From: Candidatus Microbacterium phytovorans
Lineage (GTDB): Bacteria > Actinomycetota > Actinomycetes > Actinomycetales > Microbacteriaceae
Assembly: GCA_029202445.1 (NCBI GenBank)
Contig: CP119321.1
Location: forward strand, 558,001-622,000
Length of the DNA: 64,000 bases
Direction: 5' to 3'
Shown: piece after piece, positions 16,692 through 25,545 of the stretch
How positions within the stretch are numbered: position 1 is the first letter of the stretch
Layout: the number at the start of each line of letters is the position of its first letter
The notes under the pieces: generated by a model
Database searches by the model: none
Told to the model about the DNA's origin: nothing
The model's input: the letters and a program-made list of their open reading frames with translations, nothing else
Program-made: the position numbers and the translations under genes

Positions 16692-18029
16692 ATGCCCGCA
16701 CCGCTCGACGCCCTCGACTCGTGGCGTTCGCTTCCCATCAAGCAGCAGCCCCTCTGGAACGACCTCGATGCGGTCGCCGCCGTCTCCGCGGAGATCGCGA
16801 CGCTCCCGCCGTTGGTGTTCGCCGGTGAGGTCGACAACCTGCGGGACCGGCTCGCGCGGGCTGCAAGCGGTCGCGCATTCCTGCTGCAGGGCGGCGACTG
16901 TGCGGAGACCTTCGCCGGCGCGACGGCGGAGCAGATCCGCAACCGCATCAAGACGGTGCTGCAGATGGCGGTCGTCCTGACCTACGGCGCGTCGATGCCG
17001 GTCGTGAAGATGGGCCGGATGGCCGGTCAGTTCGCGAAGCCGCGATCGAGCGACACCGAGACACGCGGCGACGTCACGCTGCCGGCATACCGCGGCGACA
17101 TCGTCAACGGCTACGACTTCACCGAGGCCTCTCGCGCGGCCGACCCGCGCCGCCTGTTGAAGGGCTACCACACGGCGGCGTCCACGCTGAACCTCATCCG
17201 CGCTTTCACGCAGGGTGGCTTCGCCGACCTTCGCGAGGTGCACAGCTGGAACCAGGGCTTCGCGAAGAACCCCGCCAACGTGCGTTACGAGCGTCTCGCG
17301 AGCGAGATCGATCGCGCCATCAAGTTCATGGAGGCGGCGGGGGCGAACTTCGACGAGCTCCGCGGGGTCGAGTTCTACACGGGCCACGAGGGTCTGCTCA
17401 TGGACTACGAGCGACCGATGACCCGCATCGACTCGCGTACGCACACGCCGTACAACACGTCGGCGCACTTCCTGTGGATCGGGGAGCGCACGCGTGATCT
17501 CGACGGCGCACACGTCGACTACTTCTCGAAGATCCGCAACCCGATCGGTGTGAAGCTCGGCCCCACGACCTCGACCGACACGGCCCTCGCGCTCATCGAC
17601 AAGCTCGATCCGGAGCGCGAGCCCGGACGGCTCACGTTCATCACCCGGATGGGCGCGGGCAAGATCCGCGACGCGCTGCCGCCGCTGCTGGAGGCCGTGA
17701 AGGATGCCGGGGCGACGCCGCTGTGGGTGACCGATCCGATGCACGGCAACGGCATCACGACGCCGACGGGCTACAAGACGCGTCGTTTCGACGACGTCGT
17801 CGATGAGGTGCGAGGCTTCTTCGAAGCCCATCGCTCCGTCGGCACGTTCCCGGGCGGCATCCATGTCGAGCTCACCGGTGACGACGTCACGGAGTGCCTG
17901 GGTGGGTCGGAGATGATCGACGAGGCCACACTCGCGACGCGTTACGAGAGCCTCTGCGACCCGCGTCTGAACCACATGCAGTCACTCGAACTCGCGTTCC
18001 TCGTCGCCGAAGAGCTCGAGAAGCGCTGA
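16692..18029 (+). CDS. aroG: class II 3-deoxy-7-phosphoheptulonate synthase
   Basis: 445 residues. First enzyme of the shikimate pathway, condensing phosphoenolpyruvate with erythrose 4-phosphate. The sequence is of the plant-like class II: LLQGGDCAETFAG, MGRMAGQFAKPRS, LPAYRGDIVNG, FYTGHEGLLMDYE, WIGERTRDLDGAHVDYF and WVTDPMHGN. The length matches Mycobacterium AroG (Rv2178c). The neighbouring kinase (pknL), Rv2175c-like gene and polyprenyl synthase repeat the mycobacterial order. Confidence 0.97.
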   Translation: MPAPLDALDSWRSLPIKQQPLWNDLDAVAAVSAEIATLPPLVFAGEVDNLRDRLARAASGRAFLLQGGDCAETFAGATAEQIRNRIKTVLQMAVVLTYGASMPVVKMGRMAGQFAKPRSSDTETRGDVTLPAYRGDIVNGYDFTEASRAADPRRLLKGYHTAASTLNLIRAFTQGGFADLREVHSWNQGFAKNPANVRYERLASEIDRAIKFMEAAGANFDELRGVEFYTGHEGLLMDYERPMTRIDSRTHTPYNTSAHFLWIGERTRDLDGAHVDYFSKIRNPIGVKLGPTTSTDTALALIDKLDPEREPGRLTFITRMGAGKIRDALPPLLEAVKDAGATPLWVTDPMHGNGITTPTGYKTRRFDDVVDEVRGFFEAHRSVGTFPGGIHVELTGDDVTECLGGSEMIDEATLATRYESLCDPRLNHMQSLELAFLVAEELEKR

Positions 18030-18062
18030 GGTCGGACGGCGTCGCAGTTCCGTCCGCGCCGC

Positions 18063-20003
18063 TCAGTCCTCGCGAACGTCGATCGAAATCGTCACCGTGG
18101 TGCCAGCGCGCTGCAACGAGCCTGCGCCCGGATCCTGACCGACCACTTCCGTGAGGTCGTTGATCGCGATGTTCCACGGGAACACGACGCCGGCTACCTC
18201 GAATCCCGCGTCCCGCAGTGTCTGCACCGCCCCGTCGCGCGTCATCCCGACGACGCTCGGCACCTCGAACAGCTGGGGACCCTTCGACACGACGAGGGTC
18301 ACCGTCTCGCCGGGACGGAAGGAACCACCGCCTTCGCGCTCGCGCATACGTATGACGCGACCTTCGTCGACGGAGTCGCTGAAGTCCTCGGCCGTGTCGA
18401 CGTCGAGTCCCACGTCCTTCAGCGTCGCTTCCGCGTCGGCGATCTTGTCGCCTACGACGTCGGGCACGGGGCCGAGCGAGTAGCGGATCTCGGCGGTCGA
18501 ACCCTCGAGCACCTCGCATCCGTCGGCGCACGCGATGGGCTCGGCATCCTCGCTCTGGGTCACGTAGACCCGCACGACCCGGTTCTCGCCGAACGACGTG
18601 AAGTACGGGTCGGATGCCGTCACCTCGATGTTCGCGTCGGCCAGCAACGCGGTGACCTCGTCGACGGTGCGGTCCTGCAGGGCGGGAAGGGTCGCGGTCG
18701 CCGGTCCCAGCGAGAGGATCACCTCGACGTCCGCGTCCTTCGGGAGACGGGTGCCCTCCCCGGGGTCGGTGCGGATCGTGCGGCCTTCCGCGACGTCGAG
18801 CGAGTGCTCGCCACCCTTCACCGCGACGAGGCCGAGGTCCGCCAAGGTCGACTCCGCGTCAGAGAACGTCGCACCTGCGAGGCCTGGAACGGCGACGAGC
18901 GACCCCGGGCCCGATCCGAACCACCAACCGGCGCCACCGGCCGCGCCGGCCATCAGTAGCACGAGGATCAGGAGCCAGGCGCCCTTCGCGCTGTTGCGCC
19001 GGGCGCGGCGTCGCAGCTTCGTCGCATTGTCGACCTCTTCCGAGACGACAGGAGCGGTAAAGGTGCCGGGAAGGACTTTCGTCAGTTCGCCGGAGTCGAT
19101 GCCGGAGTCTCCGACGACGATCCCGGCTGGCGCGGGGCGCACGACGTGCGGGTGCACGCCCAGCTCCCTCTCGATCTCCCGGAGGCGATCGAGCATCGCG
19201 CGCGCGTCGTCGGGACGGTCATCGGGCTGGCGCTCCGTGGCCCACAGCACGAGTTCGTCGAGCGGCTCCGGCACTCCCGGGTTCTTCGCGCTGGGTCGAG
19301 GCACCGAGTCGGTCGCATGCTGGTAGGCGATCTGCATGGGCTGCTCGCCCTTGTACGGCTGCTCTCCCGTGAGCATCTCGTACAGCATGATGCCGAGCGC
19401 GTAGATGTCGCTGCGGGCATCGGCGGTGCCACGGGTGACGAGCTCGGGGGCGAGGTAGGCGATCGTGCCCAGCAGCATCTGACCCGTCGCCGTGTTGGCG
19501 CTCGTCGCACGGGCGAGCCCGAAGTCGCCGATCTTGATGCGCCCGTCCTCGGCGAGCAGCACGTTCTCGGGCTTCACGTCGCGATGGACGATGCCGGCAC
19601 GGTGGGCCGCCGCGAGCCCGGACAGGACGGCATCCATGATGGTGATCGTCTGCGGGATGCTGAGCCGACGCTGCTCGCGCAGAAGCTCGCGCAGCGTGAT
19701 GCCGGGCAGGTACTCCATGACGAGGTACGCCATCTCGCCGTCCTGGCCCTGGTCGAACACGTTCACGACGTGCGGGTCGGCCAGGCGCGCGGCAGCCCGC
19801 GCCTCCTGGATGAAGCGGCTCTGGAAGACGGTGTCGTCGGAGAGGTGCCCATGCATCACTTTGAGGGCGACGCGACGCTCGAGGCGGAGGTCGGTGGCGA
19901 CGTAGACGGTCGCCATTCCGCCGCGCGCGATGCGAGCACGCACCCGGTACCGCGCGTCGACCAAACGGCCGATCAGCGGGTCGGTCTGCGGGTTCGTGCT
20001 CAC
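18063..20003 (-). CDS. pknL: Ser/Thr protein kinase with four PASTA domains (PknL-like)
   Basis: 646 residues. Cytosolic kinase domain (~10-275): glycine loop ARGGMATVY, Lys in VALKVMH, HRDVKPENVLL, DFGLAR, and a Thr-rich activation loop ending in GTIAYLAPE. A juxtamembrane linker and one membrane helix (LLILVLLMAGAAGGAGWWF) lead to four extracellular PASTA repeats, which bind peptidoglycan fragments or lipid II in relatives. PASTA 2 contains an extra CADGC pair, a possible disulphide. Mycobacterial PknL is shorter, so the assignment rests on position beside aroG and the Rv2175c-like gene. The GTG follows TAGACT by six bases. Confidence 0.9.
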   Translation of the reverse strand: MSTNPQTDPLIGRLVDARYRVRARIARGGMATVYVATDLRLERRVALKVMHGHLSDDTVFQSRFIQEARAAARLADPHVVNVFDQGQDGEMAYLVMEYLPGITLRELLREQRRLSIPQTITIMDAVLSGLAAAHRAGIVHRDVKPENVLLAEDGRIKIGDFGLARATSANTATGQMLLGTIAYLAPELVTRGTADARSDIYALGIMLYEMLTGEQPYKGEQPMQIAYQHATDSVPRPSAKNPGVPEPLDELVLWATERQPDDRPDDARAMLDRLREIERELGVHPHVVRPAPAGIVVGDSGIDSGELTKVLPGTFTAPVVSEEVDNATKLRRRARRNSAKGAWLLILVLLMAGAAGGAGWWFGSGPGSLVAVPGLAGATFSDAESTLADLGLVAVKGGEHSLDVAEGRTIRTDPGEGTRLPKDADVEVILSLGPATATLPALQDRTVDEVTALLADANIEVTASDPYFTSFGENRVVRVYVTQSEDAEPIACADGCEVLEGSTAEIRYSLGPVPDVVGDKIADAEATLKDVGLDVDTAEDFSDSVDEGRVIRMREREGGGSFRPGETVTLVVSKGPQLFEVPSVVGMTRDGAVQTLRDAGFEVAGVVFPWNIAINDLTEVVGQDPGAGSLQRAGTTVTISIDVRED

Positions 20004-20009
20004 GCGACG

Positions 20010-20015
20010 AGTCTA
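20010..20015 (-). promoter_or_regulatory. -10 box of the PASTA kinase gene
   Basis: Minus-strand TAGACT, six bases before the GTG at 20003. Confidence 0.55.
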
Positions 20016-20027
20016 CGGAGCGTGGGC

Positions 20028-20051
20028 GGTGAGCCCGGGGAGCGGCTCACC
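20028..20051 (-). terminator. hairpin after the LysM gene
   Basis: GGTGAGCC at 20028-20035 pairs with GGCTCACC at 20044-20051 across eight bases, downstream of the LysM gene stop and just upstream of the kinase promoter. No T-run follows. Confidence 0.4.
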
Positions 20052-20118
20052 CTCATCGCGACTCCGTTACGCAGCCGGAATCCGCGGCACGACCAGAGGA
20101 CGCGCGGCGTGCGGACGG

Positions 20119-21204
20119 TCAGCCGTAGGCCTCGATCCAGGCGTAGGCCTGCTCTTCCCACTGGCCGTAGCGGTGCGGGAGCGCCGACACCTGCACGGCT
20201 TGTGCCGCGGCACCGAACTCCATATCGCGCCACCCGTAGATGTCGAGGAGCCCTCGCGTCGCCGTGCCGTTCGGGTCGCTCTCGCCCCCGAAGAACGCCC
20301 GGGTCGCGTGATGGGGGTCTTGCACCTGTTCCGCGGTGCCCCAGCCCATGCTGGGCCGCTGTTGGAAGAGGCCGAGGGAGTCGTGAGTGCCGTAGTCGAC
20401 GTTGCGGATCCAGGACTCGACCATCGCCGTCGCGAGCGCGATCGCGATGCCCTTCTTGGGGACTCCGAGGTCGCGACCGATCGCGATGATCGTCTTCACG
20501 CCGCGGATCTGCTCGGCATCCAGGCTTACCATGGCGCTGGATGCCGTGGCCTTCTTTCCGCCGTCGCTGCGCGACTTCTTCGAGGACGACGTCGCCGTGT
20601 CGGCGGATGCAGAGGTTCCCGCGCCCGGGATGCGGAGCTTTTCGCCGGGGTAGATGATCGAGGCCGAGGTGAGGTCGTTGGCCCGCAGCAGGCGCGCGAG
20701 GCTGATGCCCGAGCGCTGCGCGATGGTCCAGAGCGTGTCGCCACGAACGACCGTATGCGTGCGTGTACCGCTCGACGACGCTGATCCCGATGACGTTGGT
20801 GCGGCCGAGGTGTTGGACGTGCGCTGGGCGGTGGCGGTGGTGCTCGAGGCGGAGAGCCGGATGACGTCTCCGGGGTGGATGATCGACTTCCAGCCCAAGT
20901 CGTTCCAGGCCAGCACGTCGGCCGTGCGCAGCCCGTGGCGAGCAGCGATGCCGCTGATCGTGTCACCGCGCACCACGGTGTGCGTGGCACGCTTGCGTGC
21001 GGCGGCATACTCCTGTGCGGCAGCGAGAACGGCTGCCGCACGAGCGGCGGCGGCGTCGCGAGCGGTGAGGGACGGGATCATCGACCCCGGCGCGTCACGT
21101 TCGGTCGTCGCGCCCGCGTGGGCGGGGGTGGCCGTCAGCGACAGCGCGATCGTTCCGATCACCGCGACGGGCGCGGTGGTGGCGAATGCGGGCTTGTGTC
21201 TCAC
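20119..21204 (-). CDS. secreted LysM protein with lysozyme-like C-terminal domain
   Basis: 361 residues from GTG 21204 (AGGGGG upstream). Signal peptide ending in PAHA (residue ~30), an Ala-rich helix, LysM 1 (~74-117) and LysM 2 (~139-183), each with HTVVRGDT, a Ser/Thr/Lys linker, and a C-terminal ~120-residue domain with ATAMVESWIRN and SLGLFQQRPSMGWG, like transglycosylase-fold wall proteins. LysM binds peptidoglycan; the C-terminal domain probably cleaves or binds glycan, with the Glu in MVES as candidate catalytic residue. It lies upstream of the PASTA kinase on the same strand. Confidence 0.85.
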   Translation of the reverse strand: MRHKPAFATTAPVAVIGTIALSLTATPAHAGATTERDAPGSMIPSLTARDAAAARAAAVLAAAQEYAAARKRATHTVVRGDTISGIAARHGLRTADVLAWNDLGWKSIIHPGDVIRLSASSTTATAQRTSNTSAAPTSSGSASSSGTRTHTVVRGDTLWTIAQRSGISLARLLRANDLTSASIIYPGEKLRIPGAGTSASADTATSSSKKSRSDGGKKATASSAMVSLDAEQIRGVKTIIAIGRDLGVPKKGIAIALATAMVESWIRNVDYGTHDSLGLFQQRPSMGWGTAEQVQDPHHATRAFFGGESDPNGTATRGLLDIYGWRDMEFGAAAQAVQVSALPHRYGQWEEQAYAWIEAYG

Positions 21205-21234
21205 GAGTTCCCCCTCTGAGTCGACCTCCGACAC

Positions 21235-21261
21235 CGTGTCACGGAAGTAAACACGTGTCAA
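21235..21261 (-). promoter_or_regulatory. possible promoter and repeats upstream of the LysM gene
   Basis: An AT-richer stretch. TGTCAA at 21256-21261 reads TTGACA (perfect -35) on the minus strand, but no clear -10 follows. CGTGTCA occurs twice on the plus strand, at 21235-21241 and 21254-21260, 19 bases apart, and could be an operator. Confidence 0.3.
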
Positions 21262-21365
21262 CCAAAGTGACAGAAGTGAAGGATATGAATAACAGGCGCG
21301 GAGCTCGGCGTGCTCAGCGTCCCGGCACGCGCGACGCAGGGGGGCGGGAATGGAATAGTGGAGGT

Positions 21366-21716
21366 GTGACCGGTGCTTCTCCTTCCTCCTTTCCGACCGA
21401 GTGGTTGTCGCTTCCCGATCTCGTCGAGCTGACCGGCGAGCCGCTCGGGCGCGTCCGCCGACTTCTCGACGAGAAGCAGCTGATCGGCTCGCGGCGTGAC
21501 GGTGTCTTCCGTGTTCCCGCGGCGTTCCTCCTCGACGGTCACCCCGTCACCACTCTGCGTGGCACAGTGATTGTGCTGCAGGATGCCGGATTCTCCGACG
21601 ACGAGGCGATCGACTGGCTGATGGAGACCGAGGAGTCCATCGGGATGGCCCCCATCGAGGCGCTGCGCGCCGGCCGTAAGAGCGAAGTGCGGCGGGTCGC
21701 TCAGGCGCTGGCCTGA
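21366..21716 (+). CDS. Rv2175c-like DNA-binding protein, probable kinase substrate
   Basis: 116 residues from GTG 21366, which follows an AATAGT box closely. A small winged-helix-like N-terminal part (WLSLPDLVELTGEPLGRVRRLLDEKQLIGSRRDG...FRVPAAFL) precedes a conserved C-terminal domain (GTVIVLQDAGFSDDEAIDWLMETEESIGMAPIEALRAGRK). This matches Mycobacterium Rv2175c, which PknL phosphorylates on an N-terminal Thr, abolishing DNA binding. Here the N-terminus (TGASPSSFPT) offers several Ser/Thr. Its location beside the PASTA kinase supports the same pairing. Confidence 0.85.
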   Translation: MTGASPSSFPTEWLSLPDLVELTGEPLGRVRRLLDEKQLIGSRRDGVFRVPAAFLLDGHPVTTLRGTVIVLQDAGFSDDEAIDWLMETEESIGMAPIEALRAGRKSEVRRVAQALA

Positions 21717-21730
21717 TCCCGGCGACGCCC

Positions 21731-22822
21731 TCAGGAGGCTCGCGCCACCGCCGCCCGCGCAAGGTCGCGGAGCGAACCCACCGCGGCGTTGTCGAGGTGC
21801 ACGGCGCGCAGCGCGCGGTCGGCTGCGGTCGCGTAGTCGGCGATGAGACCTTCCACGCGTGCGAGCGCTCCGGAATCGGTGATCGTTCGCTGCAGGAACG
21901 CGACCTGTTCGTCGTCGAGGTCGGGATCGCCCAAGAGTTCGTCCATCGCGCGCCTCGCTCCCTGGGGGAGAGCCTCGCGGGCGTACGCGATGAGGAGGGT
22001 GCGCTTACCCTCGCGCAGATCGTCACCGGACGGCTTGCCGGTCACGGCGGCGTCGCCGAACACGCCCAGCACGTCGTCGCGGAGCTGGAACGCGAGTCCG
22101 ACCGGCAGCCCGAACGCCTCCAGGGCGGCAAGCTGAGCGGCATCCGCTCCGGCGAGAGCAGCACCGATGAGGAGAGGTTGCTGAACGCTGTAGCGGGCGG
22201 ACTTGTAAGTAGCGACGCGCAGTGCGCGTTCGGCGTGGTCGGCATCGGGGACCGTTGCGGCAGCCACTTCCTCCACGATGTCGAGGTACTGACCGAGAGT
22301 CACATCCCGACGCATCCGTGCGTACTCGACGCGAGCGGCAGCGGCATGAGGTGCGTCGCGAAGGCCCCCCTCCAGGAGGTCGTCGCTCCACGCGACGAGC
22401 AGGTCGCCCAAGAGGATCGCTGCCGAGCGGCCGAACGTGGCCGGGTTTCCCGACCAGCCGGCGTCGGTGTGGTGCCGTTCGAGCGCGCGATGCGCGGCGG
22501 GGCGGCCTCGCCGGGTATCCGAGTTGTCGATGATGTCGTCGTGCACGAGAGCTGCGGCATGGAAGATCTCCAGAGCGCCGGCGGCAGCGATGACGCCGTC
22601 ATCGTCAGCGTTCCGACCCCCGCTCTCCGCGTTGGCGACGGCCTGCCACCCCGTGAGGCAGAAGCGTGCTCGCAGTCGCTTGCCTCCGTCGAGGGTCGAT
22701 GCCGCCGCGCGGGTGAATGCTACGGCGTCGGCCCCGAGCTCACCGGCGTCTGCGAGACGGTCCTCGACGAACCTCTCCATCCGCTGGGAAACTGACGCGA
22801 TCATGTCTGCGGAAGGTCTCAC
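21731..22822 (-). CDS. idsA: polyprenyl diphosphate synthase (IdsA-like)
   Basis: 363 residues from GTG 22822. Trans-isoprenyl synthase fold: GGKRLRARFCLTG, first Asp-rich motif HDDIIDNSDTRRG, and second motif FQLRDDVLG. It condenses isopentenyl diphosphate into C15-C20 or longer chains for quinones and carotenoids; product length cannot be read safely. The stops of this gene and the Rv2175c-like gene converge with 14 bases between them. Confidence 0.92.
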   Translation of the reverse strand: MRPSADMIASVSQRMERFVEDRLADAGELGADAVAFTRAAASTLDGGKRLRARFCLTGWQAVANAESGGRNADDDGVIAAAGALEIFHAAALVHDDIIDNSDTRRGRPAAHRALERHHTDAGWSGNPATFGRSAAILLGDLLVAWSDDLLEGGLRDAPHAAAARVEYARMRRDVTLGQYLDIVEEVAAATVPDADHAERALRVATYKSARYSVQQPLLIGAALAGADAAQLAALEAFGLPVGLAFQLRDDVLGVFGDAAVTGKPSGDDLREGKRTLLIAYAREALPQGARRAMDELLGDPDLDDEQVAFLQRTITDSGALARVEGLIADYATAADRALRAVHLDNAAVGSLRDLARAAVARAS

Positions 22823-22828
22823 GGGCCT

Positions 22829-22834
22829 AGCCTA
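22829..22834 (-). promoter_or_regulatory. -10 box of idsA
   Basis: Minus-strand TAGGCT, six bases before GTG 22822: leaderless layout. The plus-strand gene at 22889 has its own TACACT at 22852-22857. Confidence 0.55.
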
Positions 22835-22888
22835 GTTCCGACGCTCCCGCGTACACTTGGAGCACTCGATACCTCAAGAGGGGGATGC

Positions 22889-23275
22889 ATGCCACTGTCA
22901 GAACAGGAGCAGCGTCTGCTGGACGAGATGGAACGCCATCTCATGCGCAACGACGCCGATGTCGTGAGCGCGCCCCGTGAGGGTCAGTCGCTCAGCTATC
23001 GCAACATCGTCTACGGCAGCGTCCTCGTCCTCCTCGGTCTCGCCGGGTTGGTCGTCGGAGTCTCGACCTCCCTCATCGTCGTCGGCGTCATCGCGTTCCT
23101 CCTCATGGTGGCCGGTGTCGTCCTCGCCGTCACTCCCACTCGGGGAGGGGGCGGCTCCCGCCGTTCCGAGGGCACCCGCAAGACGGCGCCCGGCGCGTCA
23201 CCCCGCGCCGCCGCGGGAGGGTCATTCATGGATCGCATGAACGACCGCTGGGACCGCCGCCAAGACCGCGAGTGA
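22889..23275 (+). CDS. DUF3040 membrane protein
   Basis: 128 residues. The N-terminal MPLSEQEQRLLDEMERHL is the signature of DUF3040; two adjacent membrane helices follow (VLVLLGLAGLVVGV and LIVVGVIAFLLMVAGVVLAV), then a basic, probably cytosolic tail. GAGGGGG precedes the ATG. Family function is unknown. The gene frequently sits just before the dcw cluster in this group of actinobacteria. Confidence 0.88.
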   Translation: MPLSEQEQRLLDEMERHLMRNDADVVSAPREGQSLSYRNIVYGSVLVLLGLAGLVVGVSTSLIVVGVIAFLLMVAGVVLAVTPTRGGGGSRRSEGTRKTAPGASPRAAAGGSFMDRMNDRWDRRQDRE

Positions 23276-23310
23276 CCAGTTTCACGGGCTAGCCCCCCGC
23301 ACCGTTCGAA

Positions 23311-23340
23311 AAGCACCGACCTTCGGGTCGGTGCTTTTTT
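23311..23340 (+). terminator. rho-independent terminator before the dcw cluster
   Basis: AAGCACCGACC (23311-23321), TTCG loop, GGTCGGTGCTT, ending in TTTTTT (to 23340). A textbook intrinsic terminator isolating the dcw promoter from DUF3040. Confidence 0.93.
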
Positions 23341-23385
23341 GCGTTCGGGGAGGGCTGGGGGAGTCGATCCCGCATTTCTCATAGT

Positions 23386-23412
23386 GAAGTGGAGGAAAGT
23401 GGAGTAAAGTGG
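23386..23412 (+). promoter_or_regulatory. MraZ operator: three AAGTGG repeats at 10-bp spacing
   Basis: AAGTGG begins at 23387, 23397 and 23407, exactly one helical turn apart, about 45 bases before mraZ. MraZ proteins bind such phased GTGG-type repeats in front of their own operon. A CATAGT sequence just upstream (23380-23385) may be the -10 box, which would place the operator over the transcript start. Confidence 0.8.
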
Positions 23413-23454
23413 CGACAACTTCAGGCGGCCGGGCAGAGAAGGGGGTGGCGTGCG

Positions 23455-23886
23455 ATGTTGTTGGGCACCTACACCCCGAAGCTCGACGACAAGGGTCGCG
23501 TCATCCTTCCCGCAAAGTTCCGCACCGATCTGGGCGACGGTGTCGTCGTGACCCGCGGGCAGGAGCGCTGCCTCTACGTCTTCAGCACCAAGGAGTTCGA
23601 GCGCATCTACGAGCGCATCCGCGAAGCGCCGCTCACCAACAAGCAGGCCCGCGACTTCCAGCGCATGTTCCTCTCGGGAGCGAGCGACGAGAAGCCCGAC
23701 AGCCAGAGCCGCATCACCGTCCCGCCGCACCTGCGCACGTACGCGAACCTCGGGCGTGAGCTCGTCGTAACGGGCGTCGGCGCGCACGCGGAGATCTGGG
23801 ATGCCGAAGCGTGGGAGTCCTACTCCCAGGGCAACGAAGACGCCTACTCGGACATGGAGCAGGAGGTGATCCCCGGTCTCTTCTGA
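23455..23886 (+). CDS. mraZ: transcriptional regulator MraZ
   Basis: 143 residues from ATG 23455 ([22 protein letters not shown]). It contains two AbrB-like half-domains, each with a DxKGR or DSQSRI motif, that form a ring-shaped DNA-binding oligomer. It represses or tunes the dcw operon, which it heads. The phased repeats immediately upstream are its likely operator. An earlier in-frame ATG at 23389 overlaps these repeats and is rejected. Confidence 0.95.
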   Translation: MLLGTYTPKLDDKGRVILPAKFRTDLGDGVVVTRGQERCLYVFSTKEFERIYERIREAPLTNKQARDFQRMFLSGASDEKPDSQSRITVPPHLRTYANLGRELVVTGVGAHAEIWDAEAWESYSQGNEDAYSDMEQEVIPGLF

Positions 23887-23985
23887 GCCGTGATCCTGAC
23901 TCCCAGCCGCACGCCCTGACGCACTTCCCCGGTGTCAGGTCGGGGCGGATGGGGATCAGGACCCCGGATCACCCGGCCGCACATC

Positions 23986-24945
23986 ATGAGCCTCCGCGAC
24001 ATCCACACCCCCGTGCTGCTCGAGCGTTGCGTCGAGCTGCTGGCACCTGCCCTCGAGCGTGAGAACGCGGTGCTGGTCGACGCCACCGAGGGCATGGGCG
24101 GGCACTCCGAGGCGCTCCTCGAGCGATTCCCGCACGTGCACCTCATCGGTCTCGATCGCGACACCGACGCCCTGCGGATCGCGGGGGAGCGGCTCGCCCG
24201 CTTCGGCGACCGCGTCACGCTCGTGCACACCGTGTACGACGGGATCGTCGAGGCGGTCGCCTCGACGGGGCGGGATCGCGTCGACGGCATCCTCTTCGAT
24301 CTCGGTGTCTCCTCGCTCCAGCTCGATGAGGCGGAGCGTGGTTTCGCGTACTCGCAGGACGCCCCCCTCGACATGCGGATGGATCAGACGACGGGAACCA
24401 CCGCCGCCGACATCGTCGCCACCTACGGCGAGGGAGACCTCCGCCGCATCTTCGAGCGCTTCGGCGAGGAGAAGCTCGCGGGGCGCTATGCGCGCGCGAT
24501 CATCGCCGCCCGCCAGCAGGCCCCGTTGACGCGTTCGGCTCAGCTGGTCGATGTCCTCGTCGCCGCCACGCCGGCGGCGGTGCAGCGCGAGCGATCCGGG
24601 CACCCGGCCAAGCGGGTCTTCCAGGCGCTGCGCATCGAAGTGAACCGGGAACTGGCCGTCCTCGATACCGCCATCCCCGCTGCCATGGGACTTCTGCCCG
24701 TGGGCGGTCGGATCGTCGTCATGTCCTACCAGTCGTTGGAGGACCGTCTCGTCAAGCGTGCGTTCGCGGATGCCACGTCCTCGACCGCTCCGGCCGGTTT
24801 GCCGTTCGAGCTTCCGGAGCATGCGCCGCGGTTTCGTCTCCTGGTGCGCGGCGCCGAACTGGCGTCGGAAGAAGAACGCGCGCGCAACCCGCGGGCGACC
24901 CCCGTGCGCCTGCGTGCGGCGGAGCGAATCAGGGAGGACGCATGA
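23986..24945 (+). CDS. rsmH: 16S rRNA (cytosine1402-N4)-methyltransferase
   Basis: 319 residues from ATG 23986 ([18 protein letters not shown]). AdoMet-binding region [19 protein letters not shown], then [37 protein letters not shown] and [19 protein letters not shown], all typical of RsmH. It methylates 16S rRNA in the P-site region. No strong RBS precedes the chosen ATG; a GTG at 23932 would add 18 non-conserved residues. The stop overlaps the ftsL start by four bases. Confidence 0.94.
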   Translation: MSLRDIHTPVLLERCVELLAPALERENAVLVDATEGMGGHSEALLERFPHVHLIGLDRDTDALRIAGERLARFGDRVTLVHTVYDGIVEAVASTGRDRVDGILFDLGVSSLQLDEAERGFAYSQDAPLDMRMDQTTGTTAADIVATYGEGDLRRIFERFGEEKLAGRYARAIIAARQQAPLTRSAQLVDVLVAATPAAVQRERSGHPAKRVFQALRIEVNRELAVLDTAIPAAMGLLPVGGRIVVMSYQSLEDRLVKRAFADATSSTAPAGLPFELPEHAPRFRLLVRGAELASEEERARNPRATPVRLRAAERIREDA

Positions 24946-25541
24946 GCACCACCGCGCTCGACCTCGACCCCTTCGTCTCCGCGCGCCCGCTGTCGGCGCC
25001 CGCCCCTCGCACGACGGAGGACCGGCGGCTGCACGCCGTCGACCTCCCCGCTCCCGCCCGACGACCGAAGTTGATGTACGGCCTCCTGGCGGTGGCGGGT
25101 GCCCTCGCCATCGCGGGTGCGCAGATGGGGTTGTCGATCCTTACGACGCAAGGGTCGTATGAGCTCAAGGAGCTCACGGCTCAGCAACGCGAAGTGGAGT
25201 GGCAGAAGCAGATCCTCCAAGACGATGTCGCGGGACTCAGTTCACCTCAGTACCTTGCTGCCAACGCCGCCGACCTCGGTATGGTCACGGGCGCTGCACC
25301 CCGGTACCTGCGGCTGAGTGACGGTGCGGTGATGGGCAAGGGCTCCGCGGCCACGGCGGCGTCGAGCATCGACGCGCTGAAGAAGTCGGCCGTGCCCAAC
25401 TCCCTCGTCGATGACAAGCCTCTCGTCACCGACCCCGACGTGAGCCTCGGCGCCGGCGCTTCCGCAGGCGGCGAGCAGGTCGTCAACTCACCCGTGCCTC
25501 CCGCCGTCGCAGACGCGCTCCCGACCCCGAAGACGCACTGA
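24942..25541 (+). CDS. ftsL: FtsL-like division protein
   Basis: 199 residues. A cytosolic N-terminal ~42 residues rich in Pro/Ala, one membrane helix ([23 protein letters not shown]), a coiled-coil segment ([27 protein letters not shown]), then the [14 protein letters not shown] motif and a flexible extracytoplasmic tail. FtsL acts with FtsQ and FtsB to activate FtsWI at the septum. It is recognised by topology and position more than by identity. The ATG overlaps the rsmH stop (ATGA). Confidence 0.82.
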   Translation: MSTTALDLDPFVSARPLSAPAPRTTEDRRLHAVDLPAPARRPKLMYGLLAVAGALAIAGAQMGLSILTTQGSYELKELTAQQREVEWQKQILQDDVAGLSSPQYLAANAADLGMVTGAAPRYLRLSDGAVMGKGSAATAASSIDALKKSAVPNSLVDDKPLVTDPDVSLGAGASAGGEQVVNSPVPPAVADALPTPKTH

Positions 25542-25545
25542 CACC

